64,000 nt of DNA from Cantharellus purpuraceus. Taxonomy: Eukaryota; Basidiomycota; Agaricomycetes; Cantharellales; Hydnaceae. Under the pieces are notes generated by a model that was given only the letters and a program-made list of their open reading frames with translations, did no database searches and was not told the origin of the DNA. The DNA is taken from the NCBI GenBank assembly GCA_025174535.1, contig JALBUN010000003.1, positions 1,262,501-1,326,500 of the forward strand, given 5' to 3'. The position numbers and the translations under genes were made by a program. Below, piece by piece: positions 45,555 through 57,188 of this stretch; position 1 is the stretch's first letter, and every line of letters begins with the position of its first letter.

Positions 45555-46259
45555 GAAGATGGGTGGAAAGAGAAAGGAACGACGAGGTGTCCCCTCAGAT
45601 CCAACTTGTAAGGAGTGGGCGCTTATGGGTGTATCTATGCGTTCGGTTCCTTTTTATCGTAAATACTTGAAACAGTCAACGGCTTTGTACACAAGGCTGG
45701 GATGAGTCAATGCTGCACCGCGACTCCCGATCAGTTTGTGCCAAAAGGGAGGGGACGCCAAGGCGCATGAGCGGAATAAGAATAAAGTTCCCAATATACA
45801 TCTGGATGACGTTTCAGCACGCCCACAGCAGATGGGTGCCATGGCACGTAGACCGTCGCCAAATACCACCGATGATGTTCCTGCACCGTAGCCTTTTTTC
45901 CTCGACTGTCGGGCCTGTCACGCGTCACGGGACACTCCGGATCAGTTGGCTGGGCCCGAGAAACGGATCAAAACATAAACAAAAAGGCTCTCAAGCGCAA
46001 AAGCCTCCCCGTGCGGAAATATACCACTCTCCGGTAGCAGGCCCAGACGTCCGACATCTACGGAAGAAGGCAGCCTGATCACGATGAGGGGGCACTTTTG
46101 AGTTTGGGGGTGTCACTGCTGCCGTGCCGAGTACGGTCGGAGACAGCACGTCAGTGGACATCTCCAGCGACAAGACACCTCACCGGTGACACACTCGCGC
46201 AGGAATACATTAAGATTACAAGAATACACAGCAGATAATCCAAAGACGTGTAGACTCTA
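45555..46259. other. Intergenic, H2A 3' end to uncharacterised gene
   Basis: About 700 bases; promoter of the minus-strand gene starting at 45554 and 3' flank of histone H2A. No supported gene. Confidence 0.5.
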
Positions 46260-46843
46260 CTATACTTCTTGCGACGTGCCCTCCTTCTTCCCCTTTGCTG
46301 TCTTTGACGGTAGCAGCTGCAAAACAAGGCGCGCATCAGACGCCGTGCACACCAGGATGCACGCACAAGCACACGCACCTCGGGCTGGATAAAGGGCACG
46401 ACGCCACCCTGGGAAATCACGACATGGCCGAGGAGCTTGTTCAGCTCCTCGTCGTTCCGGATCGCCAGCTGCAGATGGCGAGGCACGATACGTTGCTTCT
46501 TGTTGTCGCGCGCGGCGTTGCCGGCGAGTTCGAGGATCTCTGCAGCCAGGTATTCAAGGACGGCTGCGAGGTAGACTGGCGGGACGTGAGAGGGGCATGC
46601 GTGCACGCGGCAAAGAGACGTACCAGGTGCACCGGCACCGACACGTTGCGCGTAGTTGCCCTTCTTGAGCATGCGGTGGATACGACCGACGGGGAACTGG
46701 AGACCCGCACGCGCCGAACGAGACATGGCCTTGCCACCATCGGCAGCCGACGCCTTTCCGCCCTTTGCACCAGATTTGCCACCTTTTCCAGACTGCGGAC
46801 ACGGGTCAGACCGGACACTATCAGACCAGAAAACACGCACCAT
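46260..46843 (-). CDS. HTA1: Histone H2A
   Basis: Core histone. The ATG at 46843 is followed at once by a 48-nt intron (46793-46840; starts GTGCGT, ends CGCAG), so exon 1 codes only for Met and exon 2 starts [15 protein letters not shown]. The fold has [20 protein letters not shown], an intron inside [20 protein letters not shown], then [20 protein letters not shown] and [19 protein letters not shown]; the last exon [18 protein letters not shown] ends with the SQE phosphorylation motif (gamma-H2A type). Canonical H2A, not H2A.Z. Divergent from H2B with a 216-bp shared promoter. An H2A-side TATA (GTTATATA on +, 46904-46911) is present. Confidence 0.95.
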
Positions 46844-47059
46844 GGTTGATTGCAGAGAGAAGGATGTGTAGTGAGAACGGCGGTGGGTTGACGCGGCGCC
46901 CGAGTTATATACGACGCGGGTTGGCCCGTGCGAGAGGAAATAGAAACAAGGTTTAAACGGAATCGCGGTTCAAACACGTGACGCGTAAACATCAATAAAC
47001 ACGCAGGATATAAGACACTCCTCTGCGCGACGGCACGACGCCTGTCTCTGCAACCAACA
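46844..47059. promoter_or_regulatory. Bidirectional histone H2A/H2B promoter
   Basis: 216 bp between divergent start codons. TATA-like elements face each way: TATATAAC on the minus strand (46904-46911) for H2A, and ATATAAGA on + (47008-47015) for H2B, 45 bases before its ATG. The spacing suits coordinated S-phase expression, which is inference. Confidence 0.75.
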
Positions 47060-47643
47060 ATGGCCCCCAAACCCGCGTCCACTGCCGGCAAGGCGCCCGC
47101 CTCGTCGACCGCCTCGAAGCAGCCGTCCGCCTCCAAGGCGCCCGCTGCCGCCAAAAAGACGTCAAAGAAAACCGCACCCGCTGCCGACGGCGACAAGAAG
47201 AAGCGCAAGAAGGCGCGCAAGGAGACGTACTCGTCCTACATTTACAAGGGTGCGTTGTCGTGCGTGGCAGTGGACGCGTCTGACGGTGTGTTCTGCCAGT
47301 CCTCAAGCAGGTCCACCCCGACACGGGCATCTCGAACAAGGCCATGGCCATTCTGAACTCGTTTGTCAATGACATCTTTGAGCGTATTGCCGGGGAGGCG
47401 TCCAGTGCGTTGTGCCGCGGTCTGCTTGCGCGTGGTCTGATGTTGTGCAGAGCTGGCCTCGTACTCGAAAAAGTCGACGATTTCGTCGCGCGAGATCCAG
47501 ACCAGCGTGCGGCTGATCCTGCCTGGAGAGCTCTCGAAGCACGCCATTTCCGAGGGCACCAAGTCGGTGACCAAGGTGAGTTGTGCGCCGGTGCGTGTCG
47601 GCTGTGGCTGAGGCTGTGCCAGTTTTCGAGTGCTACCAAATAG
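47060..47643 (+). CDS. HTB1: Histone H2B
   Basis: Core histone. Start [20 protein letters not shown], a Lys/Ala-rich tail, then [17 protein letters not shown], an intron, [35 protein letters not shown], an intron, [20 protein letters not shown] and [20 protein letters not shown], and a final 7-codon exon that gives TKFSSATK, stop at 47643. Three introns. Paired head-to-head with H2A. Confidence 0.96.
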
Positions 47644-47872
47644 GGTGTACAGGACATGTATTGTATTAGTGTACTATTGAGTGTGTCGCTGCGGAGTGTG
47701 CTAAATTGAGGGATCCGAAGACGTCATGGGTGGAGCTACGGCTGTTACGTAACGGACCGCTGGGAGCAGCTATTGGAGCGTTTGCAGTGTTGGGTCCCCT
47801 GTGCTTCCCCCCATCTTGTTTTTCTCGTGGTCACCACACCCACCTGTTAGACCACAGCACACGTTCCAACTT

Positions 47873-50403
47873 ATGTCCCGCCTCCGTGCGGTAAGCGCGC
47901 CCCCGTCCTGCTCGTGGGCTCATGTTGAAGTTGGACTGCCAGTCGTCTCCCCTTGCCCCCAGCTCGTCGTCGCCCACGCCCCCCAATGGCGTCCCTCCCG
48001 CGACACCGTCCAACTCGCAGATAGAGGCCGTCATACAGATGGCCACCTCGGCGGCAGCTCCCGACGCTCGCGTGCCCGGGCGGGACACACGCACCCAGCT
48101 TTTCGTCGGCAATGTGCGTGTCCCCGTCGTCCCCCACGTCTGCCCGCTCACCCACCCCCCCACAGCTGCCGTACCGCGTGCGGTGGCAGGATCTCAAGGA
48201 CCTCTTCCGCAAGGCCGGCACCGTCCTGCGCGCAGACGTCTCGTTGGGCCCCGATAACAGGAGCAGGGGCTACGGGACCGTCTTGCTGGCCACCAGCGAA
48301 GATGCCGCACGTGCAGTCGGTGCGTCCCAAAACGACGGCGGTTGACGCTCTCGCCCACCCCAGCCCACATGCTTAGCTGTGCACAGATATGTTCAACGGA
48401 TACAACTGGCAGACCCGCACCTTGGAGGTGCGCCCGGACCGCCTGCCCCCCGATTTCGACGCTGCCCTGTCGGTCACCCCGGCCGCGGCACAGCCCAGCA
48501 TGCCCCTGCCACCTCCGTACGGCACCGGCGATGGCCCCTTGTCTGTGTCTGGCCCCGATGACCTCGAGGTCTCGCCGTTGCTGGGGAGGGTGGGCTCAAA
48601 AAGTCTCTTCGTGGGCAATGTAAGCCCTCCCTTCCGTGTTGACAGCCTCCTCACACACCGCACGTCAGCTCCCCTTTCACTGTCAGTGGCAGGACCTCAA
48701 GGACCTCTTCCGCCAGGCGGGGACCATTGTCAGAGCAGACGTGGCCCTGGGTCCCGACGGACGCTCTCGCGGCTTTGGCACCGTTTCGTTTGCCAACGAC
48801 ACCGACGCCGAAAGAGCATTGGCTGTTTTCAATGGGCACGTCACATCTCATGCCTCGTCGATGCGACCTTTGACGGGCCCCTTCTAGATACGAGTACAAC
48901 GGCCGAACGCTCAAGGTCCACTACGACAAATATTCCCAGGGCCAGTCCTCGCAATCACCCATACCCATACCCTCCCTCCCCCTGTCAAATCCGCCACAGG
49001 TGCCGCATGCGCACCCAAACGCGCCCTCGCATATATCCTTGCCCATGCCGCCGCCCCTGACGGCGTTTGAACAGTTCATTTCTGGACACCAATCACCTTC
49101 GCCTTATGAACATCCGTTTGGTCAGATATCACCCTATGATATATACCCGCCGCATATCGCAGCGATTGCGGGGAATGCGGCGGCGCAGGCATACATGAAC
49201 AATCGTCCGCGGACACCTCCCGGGACGACTTCCGAGCCTGTGGCAGCGTCAAAACCATGGAGCCCCCTTCTTCCTCCTTCGGATTCAGCCACGGACTCGG
49301 GCCCGTCGTTGCAGACAACGACCGAGAACACTGACGCACCTGCCACTACGGCATCTAAACCGCCCCCGCCCAGCCTTCCGCCCGCCCATCCCGGACCCAT
49401 CGCACTCCCATCACCCTCCATCCATGCATTCCCTCATGCCAGCGGACCCGTCTCTCCACTGCAAGGGCTGCCACCGATCACGCCCTCCATGCCCACTTTC
49501 ACATTTGTGCCACAAAACGCCACTCCGCCCCTGAACGCACACTTTCTCTCGCCAGGGATCGGACTGTCGCCCTTTTCCCCGCCGGGGACGATGTCCCCCG
49601 GCTCGTTTTACCACCCTGCGTCGAATCAGCGACATCCCATGGGGGGCGGCGGTGGTGGGGCAGGTGGGGGAGGCCATGTGTGGAATTTGGCCCCGGGGGC
49701 ACCGGTGCAGGTGCATTCGCCTCCGGCTCTAGGGAGTCCTGGGAGTCCGGGCTATTATACTATGCATGCGCAGCAGGGGGGAGCGCCTCTTGGGTCTGAG
49801 GGGTTCCACAGAGGGGTGGGGGGTGGGGCAAGTCCGCATGTGAGTATGGGGGGCGATTATTTTTCGGTGCCGGTGTCGGTGCCGGAGGGGTATTTTCCGC
49901 CTGTGGCTGTGATGAGGGGGTCGTCGGGGTTGGTGAATGAGGTTATGCAGGAGCGGGAGGGGGCGGATGCGGGTGAGGAGGGTGGGGGAATGTGTTCAAA
50001 AGGGGGTGGTGGGGTGGCGGAGAGCGGGTGTGATGAGGGGGCGGTGGAGGTGGATATGCAGGCGATGGAGCGGCGGGTGGGTTGTATGGCGTTGGAGTCT
50101 GGGGCGCCTGCTCCGCATCGGACGCGGTCGGACGGTGATGAGGCTGCGGGTGGTGGTGGTGGTAAGGCGCCGTCTGGGCTGGGGCTGGGGGTGAATGGGG
50201 ATGTGGCGTCGTGGGGACATCGGGGTGCTGCGGTGGGGGAGCGGGTGAGGAGGGACGTCGGGCCTAGTGAGTCGTGGGGCCATGCGGGTGGTGGGGCGAT
50301 GCAGCAGTCGGTGTTGGGTGGTGGTGGTGAGCGGCGGGCGAGCTGGACGCCGGAGGCGTCGAGGGGGGAGTTTAGAAGAGGGTTGGCGGTGGTGGAGCGG
50401 TAG
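47873..50403 (+). CDS. RNA-binding protein with two RRM domains and Gly/Pro-rich tail
   Basis: Two-RRM protein of the Gbp2/Hrb1-like kind, likely an mRNA-binding or splicing/export factor; the exact orthologue is not identified. A start at 47873 (MSRLRA, then an intron) is preferred; 47922 is an alternative. RRM1: TQLFVGN, LPYRVRWQDLKDLFRKAGTV and RNP1 RSRGYGTVLL, DMFNGYNWQTRTLEVRPDR. RRM2: SKSLFVGN, LPFHCQWQDLKDLFRQAGTI, RNP1 RSRGFGTVSF, YEYNGRTLKVHYDKYSQGQ. Introns split both RRMs right after FVGN. The last exon (about 48890-50403) is a disordered Pro/Ser then Gly/Val-rich tail with YEHPFGQISPYDIYPPHIAA and a run of Gly near 49640. The + strand becomes strongly G-rich after 49630. Part of this tail is duplicated at 55024-55868. 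Confidence 0.8.
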
Positions 50404-52055
50404 GGACAAGCAGGTGTCGTGATTGCTACTGCCAGGAAAGGGCCGGAAGCCCTGCTGCTCCTACCCCCGTTTCATCCTTGCGAAATGTGGGTGTCTGATT
50501 CATTTTGGAGGGCCATGTCGACAAACTATTTTTTTTGCCGTAGGGCACGGTTTATTTGTTTCTGATTGTTTTTTACCGTTTGGCGATGAACTTCTCGTTA
50601 GTTTGCTCAATCGTGTTTCTTTTTTTCTTTTCTTTTCCCTTTTGTTGGTCGTGTGCATTTTTTGTATCAAGTTATAAAGAGAGAAAGGATTTCGGTGCAA
50701 GCTGAAGGGCGTATTTTTTTTTTTTCCCATGTACTGATGTTTTTTGTTTTTTCTATCGTGAGAGTTGTATATATATATACGCGTGGGAATGTTGGAGGTT
50801 TTGTGGAAAGGGAAGATGCCGGAGTTTTGGAAGTTGCGTTGGTGGTCCTGAATTGGTGTGTGAGTGGGCTTTGTGTGAGTCAGCAGCTTCTAGGTGACGC
50901 TTGAAGGGGCGGGGCCGCTGCTGTTCCCACACCCCCTTCATCAGTGAGTCGTAGGTCATATAGACGTGTGAATGTTGAGGTTTGTGGAAAGGGGAAGGCT
51001 GAGGTGCTAAAGTTTTGAAGTTACGCATTGTTGTGGGGGTGAGCTTTGTATGAGGTCAGCAGCTTCCTGCGAAAGGACGCGTTGCCAGTGACGCTTGAAG
51101 GGTCGGGACCGCTGCTGTTACCCCCCTCTTCATCGTTGCGAAATGTGGGTTCTGATGAGTCGATATTTGCCGTGGGGCACATTTTGTTTTGGTTTGTTTT
51201 GTTTTTATCGTTTGGCGATGACTTTTCTTCTTTCCTTCGATTTTCTCATCAGCTGGATCGTGTATGTTTCGTATCGAGTTGAAAAAAAAAGACGGTGTGG
51301 TTTGTGTTGAGCCTTTTCTTAGTATATACGCATCTTTCGTGTACCGATTTTTTTGTCGTATACATACGTGTGAATTTCAGAGTTTTGTGATCATGTGGAA
51401 AAGAGAAGATGGCGGAGTTTGAAATTGCTTGGCGGTACGAGATGCTTTGCGTGTGTGGCTTCTTGCAAAGTACGCGCTGCCAGTAAAGTGCCGGAAGCCC
51501 TCCTCATTTTCCTTGCGAAATGTGGGTTCTGATTCTGATTTTAATCCATTCTTGGGGGCGTGTCGATATTTGCTGTAGGGTGCTTATTTGCTTAGAGGGT
51601 TTTATTGTTTGACGATGACGTTATATCTCATACGTATTTTCAGAGTTTTGTGATCGTGTGGAAAGGAAGATGGCAGACTTTTGAAATTGCGTGCATCGCA
51701 TCTTTGTATCCCGCCCTTGTTGAATCGTGGTGCATCTTACAGGCTCGCAAGAAATGCCCGTTGGGTCACGGGTGCCTTTGGCCCCTTTGTAGCTGTTAGG
51801 GTTAGGGTTGGGGTTATACTGGCCGTGGGTTACTGCTCAAAAATGGGGTTCGGTTAACTTCAAAGGCTGGCCACAGGATCAAGCCGTGTGTGGCTTCAAC
51901 CAGACATTTGACTGGAGCGGAATACGGAGTTTCAATTTGGCTCCGAATAAAATGAGTTCACCGATGAAATCGGTTCCTTGTACTATTTGCTTGTTGTTCT
52001 CCGTGTATTTGTGCCACTCGCACAACACTCGCCATAGCGCAAAAGCTCACTGTCA
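50404..52055. other. Repeat-rich flank between RRM and F-box genes (unit 1)
   Basis: No protein gene. It holds three or four diverged tandem modules (about 50420-50900, 50900-51060, 51060-51480 and 51480-51700). Shared landmarks are TTGCGAAATGTGGGT, a T-run followed by GCCGTAGGGCAC, TTTGGCGATGA, and TATACGCGTGTGAAT followed by TTTTGTGGAAAGG and GAAGATG. A TTAGGG-like tract lies at 51795-51815. The modules resemble repeated copies of one transcript 3' end. Confidence 0.65.
51795..51815 (+). repeat. Short telomere-like tract
   Basis: Two perfect TTAGGG units followed by TTGGGG and TTA. Too short to be a telomere; interstitial or chance. Confidence 0.4.
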
Positions 52056-53971
52056 ATGGTGACGATATATTTTGACAGCCTCCCAGATGAGATTCTTGCA
52101 GACATTATTCTTCGGCTGCCAATGGTAGATATCCTGCGGTGTCAGCGGGTGAGTGGAACAGTCGTGTCAAATGCATATGCCGCTCAATCCAGCTGCAACA
52201 GGTGTGTATACGTCTGAATCTGCTGATACGGAATTCGACGGTCATACAGTACACCATTGAGCTCGCGGCGTATGGATTGGTAGCCTGTCCGGACAGCACG
52301 CTCTCTGCAGCTACGTCTATCCGCATGCTGAAGGAACAACAAGATGCGTGGCGGCGGTGCGAGTGGAAAGAGGAACGGATGATCCAGCTGCGCGCTGGCT
52401 GCCGGACTTATGAGTTTCGAAATGGCGTTTGGGCGTTTGGGCGTCGCAGGGACGTGGTGCAAGCCCCAGGTGCCCCGCTGCCGGCTGTTCTGCAAGACAG
52501 TTCGCCGGCGCTTACTTGTTTTAATCTGACGTCGGCGATGACGCGCAAGGACGGGGACGTGGATGGGTCTAAATGGACGTTGGACGACCTGGGCCTTGTC
52601 ATCCGGGATTTCACGATGGATCCTCTTATCGATTTGCTTGCGGCGGTCGAGCAGACCCATGATAGGTGATTCTTCCTTGTGATTATTGTCTCTCGCTATA
52701 TTCATCTCAACTGCGAAACAGCACCACCGACACGGTCCCCTTTCGCGTGCAACTGTTTCAACTGTCGGACGGACGACCGCATGAGATGGCGGCGAGTCAT
52801 GCTCTGGATATTGTCATGTTAAGCTCCAATCCCGAGTCGTGCGCGTTTGGCATTCAGATTCAGGGCTCGTATGTCGGCGTCTTGGTGCAGCAGGACGGCA
52901 CGTCGGACGATTACGACACGGTGGCGGTGTGGAATTGGCGCACCGGCATGTTGGAATTTGTGAGCGACCGACCTGGGCCTTTTGCATGCATCGCCTCTCC
53001 TGACGCTTTATTTTCAAACAGCAAATGGAGGCTACCACGTGCTCGTTTGACGATTTTGCGTTTATTGGCAAGTGCACGGTGGTGCTTGCCGTCGTCGGAC
53101 AGCCTGTGATGTTGCAAGTCTGGTGTTTCGATTCGCCTCGCGTGTTCTACGTCGGCAGCTTTGCTTTACCTCTTACGGCCCCAGGAATCTCCTACCTTCA
53201 GATGCAGTTTGATGGCGGTCCCTCGTCGTCGCTCGCCGGCGCAAAGACGTTGGATGGCACCCCGTATGCACTATCCCCCGTGTCCCAGGTGTTGGCCCTC
53301 TCGCTGAAAGTGATTGACCCGGATCTTGGCCTGCAAGAAGCCGATGTGTCCACGTTTACGATGGTCATGCGACCTAGTTTGATGTTTGAGGCGTTGAAGG
53401 CGCGATTTCATGATCCTATCAATATATCTCGGCATTATTCTGGTGGGTGTCTCCCTGATGATTATGTCTCCAGCAGGACTCTGGAATGGAAAGAGTGGGG
53501 ACCGCAGAGCACGCGGTGGTTGCAGGACGAGCCTGGACATATGAAATGGGAGCCCTGCTTGGTTGGCGGCCGCTTTGCCACTGTGACACCTGCCCGACCT
53601 GATACGGGCGAGCTGATGTATCTGTTTTTGCCGCCTCCTCAGGTGGTTCGCGTCTATGATTTCAGGCCGGAGATTGTGTCACGTTATGCGCAGAGTTTTC
53701 CCCGGGAGGTTTGCACCGAGGCCAGTGTTATTCCCAAGGGCACCACGTTTCAGGAGGATATCCGCTCGACGCTTCCGTATCATCTGGCGGTTTCGCAGGA
53801 ACTGCCGGAGAATATGTCTGGAGTGATGATCGATGAAGGACGGTTGATCTGCACAAAGGTAAGGGTGTTCATGTGTCTGGTTTTTGACGGCCCAGTTGGG
53901 AGGCTCATGTGCGAGTTGATTAGGCAGAGCCTGATGATGAATGGCGGAAGTTGTATGTTTTCAGCTTCTGA
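52056..53971 (+). CDS. F-box protein, copy 1
   Basis: Predicted substrate adaptor of an SCF ubiquitin ligase. Start MVTIYFDSLPDEILADIILR gives the F-box at residues 6-40 (LPDEILADIILRLPMVDILR). Intron, then VCIRLNLLIRNSTVIQYTIE and a unique region LKEQQDAWRRCEWKEER; later exons include VPFRVQLFQLSDGRPHEM, AVWNWRTGMLEF, CSFDDFAFIGKCTVVLAVVG, FTMVMRPSLMFEALKARFHD and RVYDFRPEIVSRYAQSFP. A last intron after GRLICTK joins AEPDDEWRKLYVFSF, stop at 53971. The C-terminal region is beta-rich and may bind substrate, but no known repeat is visible. Lies inside unit 1 of the segmental duplication. An upstream short frame from 51954 is in another frame and was not used. Confidence 0.8.
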
Positions 53972-55023
53972 TTTGATCCCTGGCAAGAGGGCGTGGGGAA
54001 GAGGTGATCGTGGTAGGGAGCAATCGTACACGGTGCCGCCGCCTTGCATGTTCGCCATGATGATAAATGGCACGACATGGTCGTGGAGAGGGGCAATCAT
54101 ATAGGGCCGGTGCCGAGCCCGTCCAACAGGATGATGATGAATAGCGGGAATGGTTCGGTGTATGAGGAGAAAGGGTTGTGGAGAGGGGGGAATTATATGG
54201 GACCGTTGCCTTGGACGTTCAACGTGATGCGTGAATGGCTCGAGTTTTTTTAATTTTTTTTTGTTTATAGCATCTTTGGAAGGGGATCATGCCGTGTATT
54301 GGGTGCTGCAGACGAGAGGGGCGCCCGCTTACCTCGTAAAATGTAATGTTGAATGAAAGCTGGGGTTGTTTCGTGTTTTGGGGTTGGCTTCATATTGGGT
54401 TGGAGCTGTTACTCGGATGATAAGGTGGGCTTTGGACGGTTTTCGTGTGGATGCTACAGGGTGACTATGCGTGTACTACCGTAGTATATATGGATTAGGG
54501 TGGCAATTTCTGATGGGGTGGTAGGATTCTTGCCATTCGAGGATGTTAGGGAGGGTAACCGTGTCCCATGCATGGGCTCGTCTCCCTGAGAACTCTGGAT
54601 GGGTATGATTGTGCGAGTTAGTATGATACAAGGCAGTAGGTAGGGGTGGAAGGAATGCGAGGGGGAAAGGTGTCAGGGCTGTAGAGCGTGAGGGAGTAGG
54701 GAATGGGAATGGGAATGGAGGGGTAGAGCTCAGGGAACGTAAGCTTTTGAGAAGTGTTTAGCGGGGGGAACGAGGGTTGCGTGCAGATGCGGAACGGGGT
54801 GCAAGATCTATGTAGGACGGAATATTTTGCTCACTGCTATGCACCGGAGATTTCTTTCTATGACAGCAGACACAAGACTGCGCTGTTTGAAGTGGGAACT
54901 TAAGAGATGGCTGACGAACCAACGACAAATATACATTGAATGCAATACTTTGTGAGCTGGGTGCTGATACATACATCCGAGAGCCGGCGTCACTTTATCA
55001 TCGTGTGGATGGCAGCTGGAATA
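53972..55023. other. 3' flank of F-box copy 1 and duplication junction
   Basis: No gene. Matches 59098-60180 in unit 2. The junction of units 1 and 2 is at about 55022-55024, where CAGCTGGAAT is followed by A and then CTTATGAACATCC. Confidence 0.6.
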
Positions 55024-55868
55024 CTTATGAACATCCGTTTGGACAGATATCACCCTGTGATATATACCCACTGCATATCGTGGCGATTGCGGGGAATGCG
55101 GCGGCGCAGGCATACATGAACAATCGTCCGCGGACACCTCCCGTGACGGCTTCTGAGCCTGTGGCAGCGTCAAAAGCATGGAGTCCCTTCCTCCTACGGA
55201 TTCAGCCACGGACTCGGGCCCGTCGTTGCAGACAACTACCGAGAATACTGACGTACCTGCCACCACCGCATCTAACCGCCCCTGTCCAGCCTTCCACCTG
55301 CCCATTCCGGACCCATCACCGTCCATCCATGCATTCCCTCATGTCAGCGGACCCATCTCTCCACTGCAAGGGCTGCCACCGATCACGCCCTCCATGCTCT
55401 CTTTCACATTTGTGTCACAGAACGCCATCGGACGGTGATGAGGCTGGTGGTGGTGGTGGTGGTGGTAAGGGGCCGTCTGCGCTGGGGCTGGGGGTGACTG
55501 GGGATGGGGACGGGGGTGGTGGATATGCGGGCGATGGAGCGGCGGGTGGGTTATATGGCGTTGGAGTCTGGGGCGCCTCCTCCGCATCGGACACGGTCGG
55601 ATGGTGATGAGGCTGCTGGTGGTGGTGGTCGTGGTAAGGCGCCGTCTGTGCTAGGGCTGGGGGTGAATGGGGATGGGGACGGGGGTGGTGGGGATGTGGC
55701 GTCGTGTGGGGCGTCGAGGTGCGGTGGGGGAGCGGGTGAGGAGGGACGTCGGGCCTGGTGAGTCGTGGGGCGATGCAGCAGTCGGTGTTGGATGGTGGTG
55801 GTGAGCGGCGGGCGGGCTGGACGCCGGAGGCATCGAGGGGAATGTTTAGAAGGGGGGTGGAGCGGTAG
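55024..55868 (+). pseudogene. Truncated copy of RRM gene tail
   Basis: 5'-truncated duplicate of 49103-50403. It lacks both RRM domains, the start and the promoter. YEHPFGQISPCDIYPLHIVA corresponds to the parent YEHPFGQISPYDIYPPHIAA. Internal deletions remove several hundred bases of the parent after the segment ending CACAGAACGCC, and a G-rich piece (GGTGATGAGGCTG...) is repeated at 55431 and 55602. The parental stop context GGAGCGGTAG is retained at 55868. Not expected to make a protein. Confidence 0.8.
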
Positions 55869-57188
55869 AGACAAGCGGGTGTCGTGATTGCTGCTGCCAG
55901 TAAAGGGCTGGAAGCCCTGCTGCTCCTCCCCCCGTCATCCTTGCGAAATGTGGGTCTCTGATTCATTTTGGAGGACCATGTCGACATTTTTTTTTTGCCG
56001 TAGGGCTTGTTTTAATTATTTTCTATGGTTTGGCGATGAACACTCCCTTGGCATTCTCGTTGGTTTGATCAATCATGTTTCCTTTTCTTTTTTTGGTCGT
56101 GTGTGCATTTTTTGTATCAAGTTATAAAAGGAGAAGGATTTCGGTACATGTTTAAGGGTTTTTTTTCTTTATACATGTACTGCATGTTTTTGTTTATCCA
56201 TCGTGAGAGTTGTATATATACGCGTGTGAATTTTAGAGGTTTTATGGAAAGGGAAGACGCCGGAGCTTTTGAAATTGCGTTGGTGGTCCGACGAGATGGT
56301 TTTGTGATTGTATGAGTCAGATTCTTGCGAGCGCGCTGCCAGTGACGCTTGAAGTGTCGGAGAGCTCCTGCCTGTTGCGTACTCTAACGAAGGGCCGAGT
56401 ATCCATAGCATTGAAGGATACGGCAATACGAGATTCCTAGTAAGTATCATGTGGTATAACATTAATGTGGGTTCTGATCGATATTTGCCGTAGAGCACGT
56501 TTTGTTTGTTTGTTTTATCGTTGGCGATCACTTTTCTTTCCCTCGATTTTTCATCAGCTGGATCGTGCCCATTCTTTGTATCGAGTTAAAAAAAAAGACA
56601 ATTTGGTATAAGCATTTTCTTAGATACATATCTTGTACCGTCATCGTAAAAGAGTTATATATACGTGCAAGTTCAAGAGTTTTGTCGTGTGGAAAGGAGA
56701 AGATGCACTGAGATACAGGCCATTAGTCACCGGAATACAGGCCATGGCCGACCATTAGTCACCGGCCCAAGCCTCCCATCCCGTGATAACACCCGAGCCG
56801 TTGGGAGGTCGGTCCGTGGGTCCGTCGATGGACCAACCCTAGTTACTTAGCAATGGAGCAGGCACGTGACTCGCGTCAAACGTGTCCCACAATGATAATG
56901 ACGACTGTGGGGCAGCTGTGAGGATTGAATGGTGTGTGGGTCCATTAGGGTTATGGGTCCATGTGCCGATCTCCCAGCGGCCAGGGCTTCCGGTCTTAGG
57001 CAGCCGTCTGTGAGCTTAGTCATCTCGTACCTAGAGGCGGACCGATTACCAATGGCCGGCCATGGTTTCCCAGCGCCGCATTTTTGTTAAAGCGAGTTCA
57101 CCGATGAAATTGGCTCCTTATACTATTTGCTTGTTGTGTTCCGTGTATCGTGCCACTCGCACGACTTGCCAGCAAAGGTCGACTATCA
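55869..57188. other. Repeat-rich flank between RRM-tail pseudogene and F-box copy 2
   Basis: No protein gene. Two of the 3'-flank modules seen in unit 1 are present (about 55880-56330 and 56460-56710). The part from 56710 to about 57085 (with two ATTAGTCACCGG repeats at 56724 and 56752) has no clear partner in unit 1. Confidence 0.55.

Larger units (their letters stand above)
49103..55022 (+). repeat. Segmental tandem duplication, unit 1
   Basis: Begins inside the last exon of the RRM gene at CTTATGAACATCCG and ends at CAGCTGGAAT (55022). It contains the RRM gene 3' end, a repeat-rich 3' flank and an intact F-box gene. The same order reappears directly downstream as unit 2 with base-level similarity along most of its length. 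Confidence 0.85.

Noticed and set aside
49996..50409. Pro/His/Arg-rich minus-strand frame opposite the RRM gene tail
   Set aside because: Reverse reading of the G-rich coding strand; the same artefact appears in the duplicate at 55415-55987.
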